Shown: positions 35,300 through 44,801 of the stretch, one piece after another
Layout: every line of letters begins with the position of its first letter
How positions within the stretch are numbered: position 1 is the first letter of the stretch
DNA from: SZAS-103 sp036496805
GTDB taxonomy: Bacteria > Pseudomonadota > Gammaproteobacteria > Xanthomonadales > Xanthomonadaceae
NCBI GenBank assembly: GCA_036496805.1
Contig: DASXKN010000031.1
Coordinates: 1-64,000 of the forward strand
Direction: 5' to 3'
Length of the DNA stretch: 64,000 nucleotides
Notes under the pieces: model-generated
The model's input: the letters and a program-made list of their open reading frames with translations, nothing else
Databases searched by the model: none
What the model was told of the DNA's origin: nothing
Translations under genes and position numbers: made by a program

Positions 35300-36763
35300 A
35301 TGTCATCGTTCGCCGATCAACGATTGCGCGACCTGATCGAAGCGATGCCAGACGCCATCGTCATGGCCGATCCTGGCGGCCTGATCGTGTTCGCCAACTC
35401 CCAGGCGGAGCAGGTCTTCCGTTACCAGCGTGCCGAGCTGGTCGGGCAACCGGTGGAGATCCTGCTGCCCGAGCGTTACCGGCTGGCGCATGTCGGACAT
35501 CGCGGCGGCTTCTTTGCGCATCCGCGGGCCCGGGCGATGGGCGCCGGACTCGAGCTGCACGGCCGGCGCAAGGACGGCGAAGAGTTCCCGGTCGAGATCA
35601 GCCTGAGCCCGATCGCGACCGATGCAGGCACGATGGTCATGAGCGCGGTGCGCGACATCAGCCTGCGCAAGCGCGCCGAGGAAAAGTTCAGGGGCCTGCT
35701 GGAATCGGCGCCCGACGCGATGGTGATCGTCGACCGTGCTGGCCTCATCGTGCTGGCGAATTCCCAGGCGGTGCGATTGTTCGGCTGGAGCCGCGATGAA
35801 CTGCTCGGCAAGACCATCGAGATGCTGGTGCCGGAACGCTTCCGCAGCCGCCATCCCGAACACCGCACCCAGTTCTTCCTGCAACCGCGCCCGCGCAACA
35901 TGGGCGCCGGGCTAGATCTGTTCGGCCTGCGCAAGGACGGCAGCGAGTTCCCGGTCGAGATCAGCCTGATCCCGCTGCAGACCGAGGACGGGTTGCTGGT
36001 GTCGAGCGCGATCCGCGACGTCACCGAACGCAAGCAGGTCGAGGCGTCGCTGCAGCAGGCCAACCGCCTCAAGAGCCAGTTCCTCGCCAACATGTCGCAC
36101 GAATTGCGCACGCCCCTGAACGGGATCATCGGGTTTTCGCAGTTGCTGGCGGATGGCAAGGTCGGGCCCCTGCTGGACAAGCAGAAGGAATTCCTCAACG
36201 ACATCCTCAACAGCGGCAGGCACCTGCTGCAACTGGTCAACGACTTGCTCGACCTGTCGAAGATCGAGGCCGGACGGATGGAATTGCAGGAAGAGGACTT
36301 CCTGCTGCCCTCGGCGATCGAGGAAGTCTGCGCCGTGGTTTCGCCGCTCGCAGGCGAAAAGCGGATCGCGCTCACCCGGATCGTCGATCCCGGCGTTGCC
36401 AGCGTCAGGCTCGATCGCCAGAAGTTCAGGCAGATCCTGCTCAACCTGCTCTCGAACGCGGTCAAGTTCACCGATCGCGACGGCAAGGTGGAAATCACCG
36501 TCGAACGGCTGGCGACGGGCGCCTTGCGAACGACAGTCAGCGACACCGGCATCGGCATCGCGCGCGAGGATCTCGACCAGCTTTTCGTCGAATTCCAGCG
36601 CGTCGACCGCGGCACCGCGCGACGCTTCCAGGGGACCGGACTGGGGCTGGCTCTAACAAAGAAGCTGGTCGAGATCCAGGGCGGCAGCATCGCCGTGGAA
36701 AGCGAACTCGATGTGGGCACGGTGGTGACGGTCGACCTGCCGCTGGCGGCCGCGAAGTCATGA
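35300..36763 (+). CDS. Cytoplasmic PAS-PAS sensor histidine kinase
   Basis: A 487-residue kinase with two tandem, closely similar PAS domains (about 5-125 and 128-250; both carry MGAGLEL/MGAGLDL and EFPVEISL), then a HisKA dimerisation domain with FLANMSHELRTPLNGIIGF and a HATPase domain (N box NLLSNAVKFTD, G boxes DTGIGI and GTGLGLAL). No membrane helix is present, so it senses something inside the cell. The duplicated PAS suggests internal gene duplication. The ATG at 35300 with AGAGAGG upstream is preferred over TTG at 35294. It overlaps the response-regulator gene by 4 bases. Confidence 0.93.
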   Translation: MSSFADQRLRDLIEAMPDAIVMADPGGLIVFANSQAEQVFRYQRAELVGQPVEILLPERYRLAHVGHRGGFFAHPRARAMGAGLELHGRRKDGEEFPVEISLSPIATDAGTMVMSAVRDISLRKRAEEKFRGLLESAPDAMVIVDRAGLIVLANSQAVRLFGWSRDELLGKTIEMLVPERFRSRHPEHRTQFFLQPRPRNMGAGLDLFGLRKDGSEFPVEISLIPLQTEDGLLVSSAIRDVTERKQVEASLQQANRLKSQFLANMSHELRTPLNGIIGFSQLLADGKVGPLLDKQKEFLNDILNSGRHLLQLVNDLLDLSKIEAGRMELQEEDFLLPSAIEEVCAVVSPLAGEKRIALTRIVDPGVASVRLDRQKFRQILLNLLSNAVKFTDRDGKVEITVERLATGALRTTVSDTGIGIAREDLDQLFVEFQRVDRGTARRFQGTGLGLALTKKLVEIQGGSIAVESELDVGTVVTVDLPLAAAKS

Positions 36764-37140
36764 CCCAGCGCATCCTCATCGTCGACGACAACCCGACCAA
36801 CCTCAAGCTGGCCTCGAGCGTGCTGGAGCTGGAAGGCTATGAAGTTGCCCAGGCCGTCGATGCCGAACAGGCGGCGGGGATGCTGCAGGAGCTGGTTCCC
36901 GACCTGATCCTGATGGACCTGTCCCTGCCGGGCAAGGACGGCTTGACCCTGACCCGCGAGCTGAAGGCCAACGCCCGCTTCAAGGACGTCCCCATCATTG
37001 CCCTGACCGCGTTCGCGATGCTCGGCGACGAACAGAAAGCGCGCGAGGCAGGCTGCGACGGCTACATCACCAAGCCGATCGATACCCGCGAATTCCCCCT
37101 CACCGTCGCCGCGCACTTGCGGATGAAACCGCTGCCATGA
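36760..37140 (+). CDS. Single-domain response regulator
   Basis: A 126-residue stand-alone receiver domain of the DivK/CheY type. Acidic pocket VDD (9-10), phosphorylation site D53 in LILMDLSLPGKDG, T/S switch in IIALTAFAM and lysine in YITKPID are all present. Overlaps the kinase and the next gene by 4 bases each, so it is surely phosphorylated by or exchanges phosphate with these partners. It has no output domain. Confidence 0.94.
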   Translation: MTQRILIVDDNPTNLKLASSVLELEGYEVAQAVDAEQAAGMLQELVPDLILMDLSLPGKDGLTLTRELKANARFKDVPIIALTAFAMLGDEQKAREAGCDGYITKPIDTREFPLTVAAHLRMKPLP

Positions 37141-39824
37141 AACTGCTGATCGTCGATGACCATCCGACCAACCTGAAGCTGTTGCGTGTCCAGCTGGAGG
37201 CCGAGGGCCACACGGTGGTCGAGGCCGCCAACGGCATCGAGGCGCTGCAGGCGCTTACCGATGACTCCACGGTCGAGGGCATCATCTCGGACATCCTGAT
37301 GCCGCGCATGGACGGCTACCGTCTGTGCCTCGAAGTGCGCAGGAACGCGCTCCATGCAGCCATGCCCTTCGTGCTCTACACCAGCACCTACAACTCGCCT
37401 GCGGACCGCGAGCTCGCGCATGCGGCCGGAGCGGACGCGTACATCGCCAAGCCCGCGCCGACCGAAACGATTCTTGCCGCCGTGCTTGCAGCGGCCGGCA
37501 CAACCCGCACGCCGCCGATGGGTTCGGATGCCGACGAACTCGCTCCTCCCGTGCTCCAGCAGTACAACGCGACCCTCGTGCGCAAACTGGAAGACAAGAG
37601 CACGGAACTCGAACGCGCCTATGACGGCCTGAGCCAGACCGAAGCGCGACTGTCCGGCTTGGTCGAGACCGCCATGGACGCGATCATCGCCTGCGACGAG
37701 CAGCAGCGGATCACCCTGTTCAATTCGGCGGCCGAGCAGATGTTCGGCTGCCCGCGCAAGGAAGCCATCGACGGCCCGCTGGGCGCCTTCATCCCGCAGC
37801 GATTCAGGGAAGGACATACCCGGCAGCTCGAACAGTTCGGCCAGACCGGTTACACCAAACGCATGGGAGCCAAGGCGGTGTGGGGGCTGCGTCGCGACGG
37901 GACAGAGTTTCCCATCGAGGCATCGATCTCGAAACTCGAGACATCCAGGGGCCGGCTCTACACCGTCTTCATACGCGACATCACCGAGCGCCAGCTGGCA
38001 GACGCCAGTATCCGCCGCATGAACCGCGTGCTGACGGTGCTCAGCGGGATCAACACGCTGATCGTGCGCGCGACCGACCGCGAGGAACTCTTCCGCGAGG
38101 CCTGCCGGATCGCCATCGACGAGGGGCACTTCCTGCAGGCCTGGATCGGCATGGTGGACGATGACAGGAGAGCCGTCCGTTTCGTCACTGGCAGGGGCAA
38201 GCGCGAAAGCAGCTTTCATGTCGGGCTGCATGCCTACCTGGAACGGCACAGGCTCGGCGACGGCGGAATCCTCGCCACGGCGATCGACACGCTTCGACCT
38301 GTCCTGCTCAACGATTCGGCGAACGATCCCAAGGCGATCCGGGCGGCCGTTGAAGCCGGTTCCAGGGCCGCGGTGATCCTGCCGCTGGTGTGCGAAGGGG
38401 TCGGCGTGGGCGTCTTCGTCCTGCACTCGGAAACGGCGGGATTCTTCAACGAAGAGGAATTGAAGCTGCTGCGCGAACTGGCGGGCGACATTTCGTTCGC
38501 GCTCGAAGACATCCGCAAGTCCGAGCAGCTCCACTACCACGCGCAATACGACCTGCTGACGGGGCTTCCCAATCGCCGCTTGTTCAGCGAACGGTTGTCG
38601 CAGGCGATCCTGGCGAAAAATGGCGACGACAGCATGTTGGCGGCTGTCCTGATTGACCTCGAACGTTTCCGCAATGTCAACGAGACGCTCGGACGCGCGT
38701 CCGGAGACGAGCTCATCAGGCAGGCCGCATCGCGCCTGCAACATGCCAACGAGACAAGCGCCCGCATCGGTGTCGACACATTCGCTTTCAAGATACGCGA
38801 CGCGCGTTCCGCAGCGGAGATCGCGCGCGCCGTCGACGATCTGCTGGCGCGCTGCTTCAGCGAACCGTTCATCGTCCAGGGCCATGAATTGCGTATCGGG
38901 GTCCGCGGCGGAGTTGCGGTATTCCCGAGCGATGGCGCCGACCCTGAAGCGCTGCTTCGCAACGCGGAAGCCGCCTTGCGTCGCGGCAAGACCACCCAGG
39001 AGCGTTGCGTCTTCTATGCCCCGATCATGAATGCGAGGGCAGCCGAGGCCCTGACGATGGAGAGCAAGCTGCGTCGAGCGATCGAACGGCAGGAATTCGT
39101 CCTGCACTACCAACCCAAGATCTCCATGGCGGACCGACGCATCACCAGCCTGGAAGCGTTGATCCGCTGGCAGCATCCCGAGCGTGGCCTGGTGCCGCCG
39201 ATGCAATTCATTCCCGTGCTCGAAGAGTGCGGCCTGATCGGCACGGTTGGCGAGTGGGCGATTCTCCAGTCCCTGGCGGACCAGCGCCGATGGCGAACGG
39301 ATGGACTGCTTGCTCCGCGAATCGCCGTCAACGTGTCGCCACTGCAGCTTCGTCGAAAGGATTTCGCCGAAGCGATTTGCGCGATCGTCGCATCGAACCA
39401 TGGCGTCGAACTCGAACTGGAGATCACCGAATCGGTGATGATGGAGGAGGTTGACCGCAATATCGGTGTGCTCAGGACCGTTCGCGAGGCTGGCGTCAGT
39501 ATCGCGATCGACGATTTCGGCACCGGCTTCAGTTCGCTCGCCTACATAGCCAGGTTACCGGTCACCTGCCTTAAGATCGACCGCGCCTTCATCAACGGCA
39601 TGATGGAAGGACCAGAAGGGCTGGCGATTGTGTCGAGCATCCTCGGCCTGGCCCACTCGCTGGACCTGAAAGTCGTCGCCGAAGGCGTCGAAACCGAGGA
39701 ACAGGCACGCCTGCTGCATCTGTTGCGTTGCGATGAAGCGCAAGGCTACCTGTTCAGCAAGCCGCTGCCGGTCGACCCCCTAGAAAAGCTGCTGCGGAGC
39801 GATGGACCCCTGTCCTGCGGTTGA
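37137..39824 (+). CDS. REC-PAS-GAF-GGDEF-EAL response regulator, likely c-di-GMP phosphodiesterase
   Basis: An 895-residue protein: receiver (1-120, D52 in ISDILMPRMDG), PAS (about 165-285), GAF (about 300-465), GGDEF (about 468-635) and EAL (about 640-890). The GGDEF signature is degenerate: GVDTF stands where GGDEF is needed (about 541-546), so cyclase activity is unlikely. The EAL motif set is complete: LEALIRWQ, NVSPLQL, LEITESVMM, IDDFGTGFSSL, KIDRAFI, AEGVET. The expected output is hydrolysis of c-di-GMP, controlled by phosphorylation and by PAS/GAF ligands. Third gene of the kinase operon. Confidence 0.92.
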   Translation: MKLLIVDDHPTNLKLLRVQLEAEGHTVVEAANGIEALQALTDDSTVEGIISDILMPRMDGYRLCLEVRRNALHAAMPFVLYTSTYNSPADRELAHAAGADAYIAKPAPTETILAAVLAAAGTTRTPPMGSDADELAPPVLQQYNATLVRKLEDKSTELERAYDGLSQTEARLSGLVETAMDAIIACDEQQRITLFNSAAEQMFGCPRKEAIDGPLGAFIPQRFREGHTRQLEQFGQTGYTKRMGAKAVWGLRRDGTEFPIEASISKLETSRGRLYTVFIRDITERQLADASIRRMNRVLTVLSGINTLIVRATDREELFREACRIAIDEGHFLQAWIGMVDDDRRAVRFVTGRGKRESSFHVGLHAYLERHRLGDGGILATAIDTLRPVLLNDSANDPKAIRAAVEAGSRAAVILPLVCEGVGVGVFVLHSETAGFFNEEELKLLRELAGDISFALEDIRKSEQLHYHAQYDLLTGLPNRRLFSERLSQAILAKNGDDSMLAAVLIDLERFRNVNETLGRASGDELIRQAASRLQHANETSARIGVDTFAFKIRDARSAAEIARAVDDLLARCFSEPFIVQGHELRIGVRGGVAVFPSDGADPEALLRNAEAALRRGKTTQERCVFYAPIMNARAAEALTMESKLRRAIERQEFVLHYQPKISMADRRITSLEALIRWQHPERGLVPPMQFIPVLEECGLIGTVGEWAILQSLADQRRWRTDGLLAPRIAVNVSPLQLRRKDFAEAICAIVASNHGVELELEITESVMMEEVDRNIGVLRTVREAGVSIAIDDFGTGFSSLAYIARLPVTCLKIDRAFINGMMEGPEGLAIVSSILGLAHSLDLKVVAEGVETEEQARLLHLLRCDEAQGYLFSKPLPVDPLEKLLRSDGPLSCG

Positions 39825-39970
39825 GGTTCGCGGCAAACCATGGAGGACAGTCCAGGATTCTGCCACTGGCTTCCAGGAGCCGCGATCAGAGTTCCTGAAC
39901 ACTTCACTTGAAGGCAATGGGACGCCCACACCCGCAATGTGTGACCGTTCCGATTGGGCTGCCCATAAAA

Positions 39971-39993
39971 AAACCCCGCACGAGGCGGGGTTT
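39971..39993. terminator. Terminator of dksA
   Basis: Stem AAACCCCGC (39971-39979) / GCGGGGTTT (39985-39993), loop ACGAG. On the minus strand the hairpin is followed by a 7-base T-run, 28 bases after the dksA stop. It can also serve the plus-strand phosphodiesterase gene ending at 39824. The rest of 39825-40020 shows nothing else. Confidence 0.85.
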
Positions 39994-40020
39994 ACTGTGA
40001 ACTGTTGAATCAAGCGGAAA

Positions 40021-41004
40021 TCAGTCGCCCATCTGCTTCTGGCGGTGCTCCCAGCGCTCCTGCGCGTCGATCGTGCGCTCGGCGGTGAGACGCGCCTCGA
40101 GACGGTCGAGGCCGATCTCGTCGCCGGTGTCCACGCAGTAGCCGTAAACGCCATCGTCGATGCGCTTGAGGGCGTCGTCGATCTTGCCGATCAGCTTGCG
40201 GTAGCGGTCGCGGGTGCGCAGTTCGAGCGAGTTCTCGGTCTCGCGGGTGGCACGCTCGGCTTCGTCGCCGACGTCGCGCACTTCTTCCTTGAGGTTCTCG
40301 ATGGTCTGCTTGGATTCCTCGACCAGTTCCCCGCGCCAGGTGAGCAGGCGGTTGCGGAAATACTCCATCTGGAAGGCGTTCATGTACGCCTCCTTGTGGG
40401 AGGGCTTGTAGCCTTTCGGCAGCTTCACGCCAGTCTGTACGGCCAGGATAGGGATCACCTTCTCGGGTAGGTTGTTGCGGACGACGGCCTTCGCGCGCGC
40501 GCCCTGCGGGCGCACCACCACGACAGGCTCGGCGGGCTTGGCGGCCGGAACCGGTGCCGCGGCCTTGTCCTTCTTTGCGGAAACGGGTGCAGCCTTTACG
40601 GAAGCGGGTGCACCGGCCTTGGTCTGGGCCACGGCCTTGGTAGGTGCCTCGGGCTTCGCGGCAGGCTTGGCCGGTGCCTCGGGCTTCGCGGCCGGCTTGG
40701 TCGGTGCGGCGGCCTTGGCCGGCACGGCAGGCTTGGCAGGTGCAGCCGGCTTGCCAGCGGCGGGTTTCGCCACAGGTGCTTTCACGACCGGCGCTTTCAC
40801 CGGCGCGGATTTCTTCGCGACCGGCTTGGCCGCCGGCTTCTTCGAAACGGGGGCTTTTGCGACCGGCTTCTTCGCGGCGGGCTTCTTCGCGGGCGGCGCA
40901 GGCTTCTTCGCGGGCTTGGCTTTCGAGGCAGGCTTGGCGGCCTTTTTTGCGGCTGGCTTGGAGGCTGGTTTTGCGGGCTTCTTGACGGGTTTCTTGGCAG
41001 CCAC
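40021..41004 (-). CDS. dksA: DksA/TraR-family RNA polymerase-binding protein with long Lys/Ala/Pro tail
   Basis: A 327-residue protein. The first 165 residues or so are a histone-H1-like repeat of K, A and P (units such as KPAAK and KAPVAK). The C-terminal part is DksA: a coiled coil whose tip keeps the D-x-x-D-x-A pattern (VRDVGDEAERAT), then the globular domain. In place of a four-cysteine zinc finger it has only one cysteine (GYCVDTGDEIG; later TIDAQER), so it should work without zinc. It inserts into the RNA polymerase secondary channel and mediates stringent control. It begins with GTG at 41004 after AGGAA. I recall such long-tailed DksA proteins in xanthomonads. Confidence 0.9.
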   Translation of the reverse strand: MAAKKPVKKPAKPASKPAAKKAAKPASKAKPAKKPAPPAKKPAAKKPVAKAPVSKKPAAKPVAKKSAPVKAPVVKAPVAKPAAGKPAAPAKPAVPAKAAAPTKPAAKPEAPAKPAAKPEAPTKAVAQTKAGAPASVKAAPVSAKKDKAAAPVPAAKPAEPVVVVRPQGARAKAVVRNNLPEKVIPILAVQTGVKLPKGYKPSHKEAYMNAFQMEYFRNRLLTWRGELVEESKQTIENLKEEVRDVGDEAERATRETENSLELRTRDRYRKLIGKIDDALKRIDDGVYGYCVDTGDEIGLDRLEARLTAERTIDAQERWEHRQKQMGD

Positions 41005-41141
41005 GTTGGGCGATTCCTGATGGATGACGACGATACGATGAGCCGGGCTTAACCGGGGGTACGGTAAAGCAGCGGAGTGTTATAGCCTAGTCCAATGGCA
41101 GCGGCAACATTGCAAACGACCAAGGCACTCCGGAGCGGCCG

Positions 41142-41402
41142 TTGAACCCAGCCAAGACCCTTATCCTGCTGATACTGCGCTTTTACAAGCGCTGGATCAG
41201 CCCGCTGCTGGGTGCGCGCTGCCGCTTCCATCCGAGCTGCTCGAATTACGCGATGACCGCGGTCGAGCGTTTCGGCGTGCTGCGCGGCGGCTGGCTCGCC
41301 GCCCGCCGGATCGCGCGCTGCCATCCCTGGCATCCCGGCGGCCTCGATCCCGTGCCCGAAGCCGGCCGCCCAGCCGCTTCCGCGCCGCCACATCACCCCT
41401 GA
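41142..41402 (+). CDS. yidD: YidD membrane protein insertion efficiency factor
   Basis: An 86-residue YidD. The hallmark is CRFHPSCSNYA with following GGWLAARRIARCHPWHPGG. An amphipathic N-terminal helix (LILLILRFYKRWISP) binds the inner membrane and helps YidC-dependent insertion. It starts with TTG at 41142 after CGGAGCGG. In many genomes yidD lies with rnpA and yidC; here it is with dihydroorotase, 26 bases upstream. Confidence 0.92.
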   Translation: MNPAKTLILLILRFYKRWISPLLGARCRFHPSCSNYAMTAVERFGVLRGGWLAARRIARCHPWHPGGLDPVPEAGRPAASAPPHHP

Positions 41403-41428
41403 GCGATCCACCCACGAGTAGAGGCCGC

Positions 41429-42778
41429 ATGACCGACACCCTGATCGTCAACGCCGAGCTGGTCAACGAAGGCCGCAGCTTCCACGCCGACCTGCGCATC
41501 CACAACTACCGGATCGAGGCGATTGCGCCTTCGCTCGCCGCGCGCGGCAACGAGACCGTGATCGACGCCGCCGGCAAGTGGCTGCTGCCCGGCGTGATCG
41601 ACGCCCAGGTGCATTTCCGCGAGCCGGGCATGGAATACAAGGGCGGTTTCGACACCGAACCGGCCGCCGCGGTCGCCGGCGGCGTCACCAGCTACCTCGA
41701 CATGCCGAACACGAAACCGCCCACGCTCGACAACGACGCGCTCGAGGACAAGTACCGTCGCGCCGCCGGCCGTTCGCGCGCCAACTTCGGCTTCTACTTC
41801 GGCGCCAGCAACGACAACCTCGACAACATCCGCCGCATCGACCCGAAGACCACGCCAGGCCTGAAGATCTTCATGGGCGCCTCGACCGGCAACATGCTGG
41901 TGGACGATCCCAAGGTGCTCGAAGCGATGTTCAGCGAGTGCCCGACGCCGATCATCACCCATTGCGAGGACACGCCGATGATCGAGGCGGCGATGGCCGC
42001 CGCGCGCGAGAAATATGGCGACAACATCCCGGTCGACCAGCACCCGAAGATCCGTTCGCGCGAGGCCTGCATGGCATCGACCCGCCTGGCGCTGGGGCTG
42101 GCGCGCCGCTGCGGCACCTCGCTGCACGTGCTGCACATCAGCACCGCCGAGGAGATCGCCTTGTTCGATGCCGGCCCGCTGGTCGACGCGAACGGCAGGA
42201 TGAAGCGCATCACCGCCGAGACCTGCGTGCACTTCCTGCATTTCGCGCGCAGCGACTACGGTCGGCTGGGCAACCTGATCAAGTGCAATCCGGCGATCAA
42301 GGAAGCCTCCGACCGCGCCGCCCTGCTGCGCGCGATCGCCGAGGACCGGGTCGACGTGCTCGCGACCGACCACGCCCCGCACACCTGGGAAGAGAAGCAG
42401 CAGCCCTACATCAACGCGCCGTCGGGCCTGCCGCTGGTGCAGGACTTCCTCATCTGCGCGCTGCAGAAGGTGCGAGACGGCCACTTCAGCCTGCCGCAAC
42501 TCGTGCAGAAGGTCTGCCACGCGCCGGCGCAGCGCTTCGATATCGCCGAGCGCGGCTTCCTGCGCGAAGGCTGGTTCGCAGACCTGACCCTGGTCGATCC
42601 GAAAGCCGCCACGGCGGTGACGCGCGAGCGCGTGCTGGCGAAATGCGGCTGGACGCCGTTCGAGGGCGAACGCTTCGACTCGCGCGTGGCCGCGACCTGG
42701 GTGAACGGCGAACTGGCCTGGGATGGCGACCGCCTGCTCGGCGCCCCGCTCGGCCAGCGCCTGCGCTTCGCGCGCTGA
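41429..42778 (+). CDS. pyrC: Dihydroorotase
   Basis: A 449-residue amidohydrolase that closes carbamoyl-aspartate to dihydroorotate in pyrimidine synthesis. The metal motif is GVIDAQVHFREPG, another histidine is in ITHCEDTP, and the late Asp is in VLATDHAPHTWEEK. A lysine suitable for carboxylation lies in GLKIFMGAST. It belongs to the long DHOase class rather than the E. coli PyrC type. It probably forms one unit with yidD. A GGATC hairpin (42810-42826) lies downstream and may be a weak terminator. Confidence 0.9.
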   Translation: MTDTLIVNAELVNEGRSFHADLRIHNYRIEAIAPSLAARGNETVIDAAGKWLLPGVIDAQVHFREPGMEYKGGFDTEPAAAVAGGVTSYLDMPNTKPPTLDNDALEDKYRRAAGRSRANFGFYFGASNDNLDNIRRIDPKTTPGLKIFMGASTGNMLVDDPKVLEAMFSECPTPIITHCEDTPMIEAAMAAAREKYGDNIPVDQHPKIRSREACMASTRLALGLARRCGTSLHVLHISTAEEIALFDAGPLVDANGRMKRITAETCVHFLHFARSDYGRLGNLIKCNPAIKEASDRAALLRAIAEDRVDVLATDHAPHTWEEKQQPYINAPSGLPLVQDFLICALQKVRDGHFSLPQLVQKVCHAPAQRFDIAERGFLREGWFADLTLVDPKAATAVTRERVLAKCGWTPFEGERFDSRVAATWVNGELAWDGDRLLGAPLGQRLRFAR

Positions 42779-42984
42779 CGACCGCGACGCCTCGGTCCCC
42801 ATGACGACCGGATCCTTGATCCGGCGATTGCCCTCTGGCGGATCCTCGAAACGCTCACGACACGATCCGGGGAACGAACCATTGGCGTGACGCAATCTGC
42901 AGATCGGGGCATCGGGATGGCTGCCGTCATCAAACCGTCATCGATCCCCGTAATCGTGGGGTCAGGCCATCAGACGGTGCGGCC

Positions 42985-44220
42985 ATGTCGCTGCATAACT
43001 TGCCCAACCTCTCCCGCTTCGTCACCGCCGGTACGCTCTGCGCCGGCGACCTTTGTCGCCAGGTCCCGACGGTCTCGACCGTCGATACCAATGCGACGGT
43101 CCGCGACCTGTTCGACCGCCATCGCGACCTCGTCAGCCTGCCTGTCGTCGAGGACAACCGGCCGCGCGGCCTGATCAAGCGGCACGTGTTCCAGTCCGAG
43201 ATGTCCAAGCAGTTCCGCCTGGAACTGTACGAGCGCAAGAGCTGCGTCGCGTTCATGGACGACCAGCCGCTGGTCGTCGAGGCGGATACCTCGATCGAGC
43301 GCACCGCGATGATGGTGGCCGACAGCCATGCCAACGCGCTCGCCGACGGATTCCTCGTGGTGCGCGATGGCCAGTTCCTGGGCGCGGGCTTCGGCCTCGA
43401 CCTGATGCGCACGATCGCCGACCTGCAGGAGGCGAGGAATCGCCAGATCATGCAGAGCATCGACTACGCCAGCGTCATCCAGCGGGCGATGCTGCACACC
43501 TCGCACGAGACGCTGAAGGCCGAGCTGCCGGACTCGGCGATCGCCTGGGAACCGCGCGACACCGTCGGCGGCGACTTCTTCCTGTGCGCGAAGTTCGACC
43601 ATGGCGTCTTCGTCGCGCTCGCCGACTGCACCGGCCACGGCGTGCCCGGCGCCTTCATGACCCTGATCGCGTCCTCCTGGCTCTCGCAGACGCTCGAGCG
43701 CGACGGCCCTTCCGATCCGGCGCAACTGCTCGGCACGCTCAACCGCAAGATCAAGCTGTCGCTGGGCCAGGTCGAGTCGCGGATCCCCGGCGAGCAGTCC
43801 GACGACGGCCTCGACGCGCTGTTCCTTTGGATCAACCGCCGCGACGGCACCCTCACCTACGCCGGCGCGCGCATGCCATTGCATGTGCTTCGCGTCGACG
43901 CCGCCGCGCTGACCACGCACGAGACCGACCGCGTCGGCATCGGCTACGTCGACACCCAGGTCGACCACCGCTGGCAGAACCGTACCCTGGCGATCGGCGC
44001 CGGCGACCGCATCATCGCGACCACCGATGGCCTGACCGACCAGATCGGCGGCCCGCGCAACATCTCCTTCGGCAAGCGCCGCCTGCGCGAGCTGATCGCC
44101 GCCACGCGCGCACTTCCCGCCGCCGAGCAGGGCGCCGCGATCCTGGCCGCGCATCGCGACTACCAGGGCGAGCGCCGCCGCCGCGACGACCTCACCCTCC
44201 TCTGCCTGCACGTGCCATGA
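42985..44220 (+). CDS. siaA: SiaA-type PP2C (SpoIIE) phosphatase with CBS-like N-terminus
   Basis: A 411-residue protein. The C-terminal half (about 175-410) is a PP2C/SpoIIE phosphatase domain: PRDTVGGDFF, ADCTGHGVPGAFM and ATTDGLTDQ carry the metal aspartates. The N-terminal half looks like a pair of CBS-like repeats (TVDTNATVRDLF...SLPVVEDNRPRGLI and the VEADTSIERTA repeat), with no membrane helix. In Pseudomonas aeruginosa SiaA is membrane-bound and dephosphorylates SiaC; here the sensor appears to be swapped for a cytosolic one. First gene of siaABCD. Confidence 0.85.
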   Translation: MSLHNLPNLSRFVTAGTLCAGDLCRQVPTVSTVDTNATVRDLFDRHRDLVSLPVVEDNRPRGLIKRHVFQSEMSKQFRLELYERKSCVAFMDDQPLVVEADTSIERTAMMVADSHANALADGFLVVRDGQFLGAGFGLDLMRTIADLQEARNRQIMQSIDYASVIQRAMLHTSHETLKAELPDSAIAWEPRDTVGGDFFLCAKFDHGVFVALADCTGHGVPGAFMTLIASSWLSQTLERDGPSDPAQLLGTLNRKIKLSLGQVESRIPGEQSDDGLDALFLWINRRDGTLTYAGARMPLHVLRVDAAALTTHETDRVGIGYVDTQVDHRWQNRTLAIGAGDRIIATTDGLTDQIGGPRNISFGKRRLRELIAATRALPAAEQGAAILAAHRDYQGERRRRDDLTLLCLHVP

Positions 44221-44245
44221 GGTCACCCTTCATGAGAACCGTTCC

Positions 44246-44800
44246 ATGAACTACACCGAGTACCGCGTCTTTGCGGACTTCGTCGCGCAGCGCAGGATCG
44301 TCTTCTACTACTACGGCTATTTCTCGCAGACCATCGTCTCGGCGATGGCCGACACGATCAAGCTGAGCCTCCAGCAGGCCGACGCGACGCCCAGCGCCAA
44401 GCGCAAGCTGTTCTCCTGCTTCGTGGAGATGGCGCAGAACGTCATCCACTACTCGTCCGATTCGCTGACGCCGCCCATGCAGGACGAGGACGAGATCCGC
44501 CAGGGCGCGGTGTGCATCGGCCAGGCCGGCGAGCGCTACTACCTGCTGTGCGCCAACCGCGTCGCCGCCGCCAGCGCCGACGTGCTGCGCGAGAAACTCG
44601 AACCGCTGCGGACGATGACGCTGGAGGAGATCAAGCGCGCCTACCAGAACACCCTGCGCGCCGAGCAGCCCGAGGGCAGCAAGGGCGCGGGCCTGGGCCT
44701 GCTCACCGTGGCGCGCGACGCCAGCGGGCCGCTCGAATTCGAGTTCGCCCCCGTCGACGGCGGGGACGACATGATGTTCTATCTCAAGGCGACCGTCTGA
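44246..44800 (+). CDS. siaB: SiaB-type protein kinase
   Basis: A 184-residue GHKL-fold protein of the SiaB family, which phosphorylates SiaC. The N box is FVEMAQNVIHYSSD, and the glycine-rich nucleotide lid is GSKGAGLGLLT. It lies 25 bases after siaA and one base before the siaC start. The kinase role follows from the Pseudomonas system. Confidence 0.87.
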   Translation: MNYTEYRVFADFVAQRRIVFYYYGYFSQTIVSAMADTIKLSLQQADATPSAKRKLFSCFVEMAQNVIHYSSDSLTPPMQDEDEIRQGAVCIGQAGERYYLLCANRVAAASADVLREKLEPLRTMTLEEIKRAYQNTLRAEQPEGSKGAGLGLLTVARDASGPLEFEFAPVDGGDDMMFYLKATV

Positions 44801-44801
44801 C

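Noticed and set aside
37137..39824. Active diguanylate cyclase in the REC-PAS-GAF-GGDEF-EAL protein
   Set aside because: The signature reads GVDTF, lacking the glycine and acidic residues needed for catalysis.
41142..41402. rnpA-yidD-yidC replication-origin region
   Set aside because: No rnpA, rpmH, yidC or dnaA lies near yidD, so the gene gives no sign of the chromosome origin.
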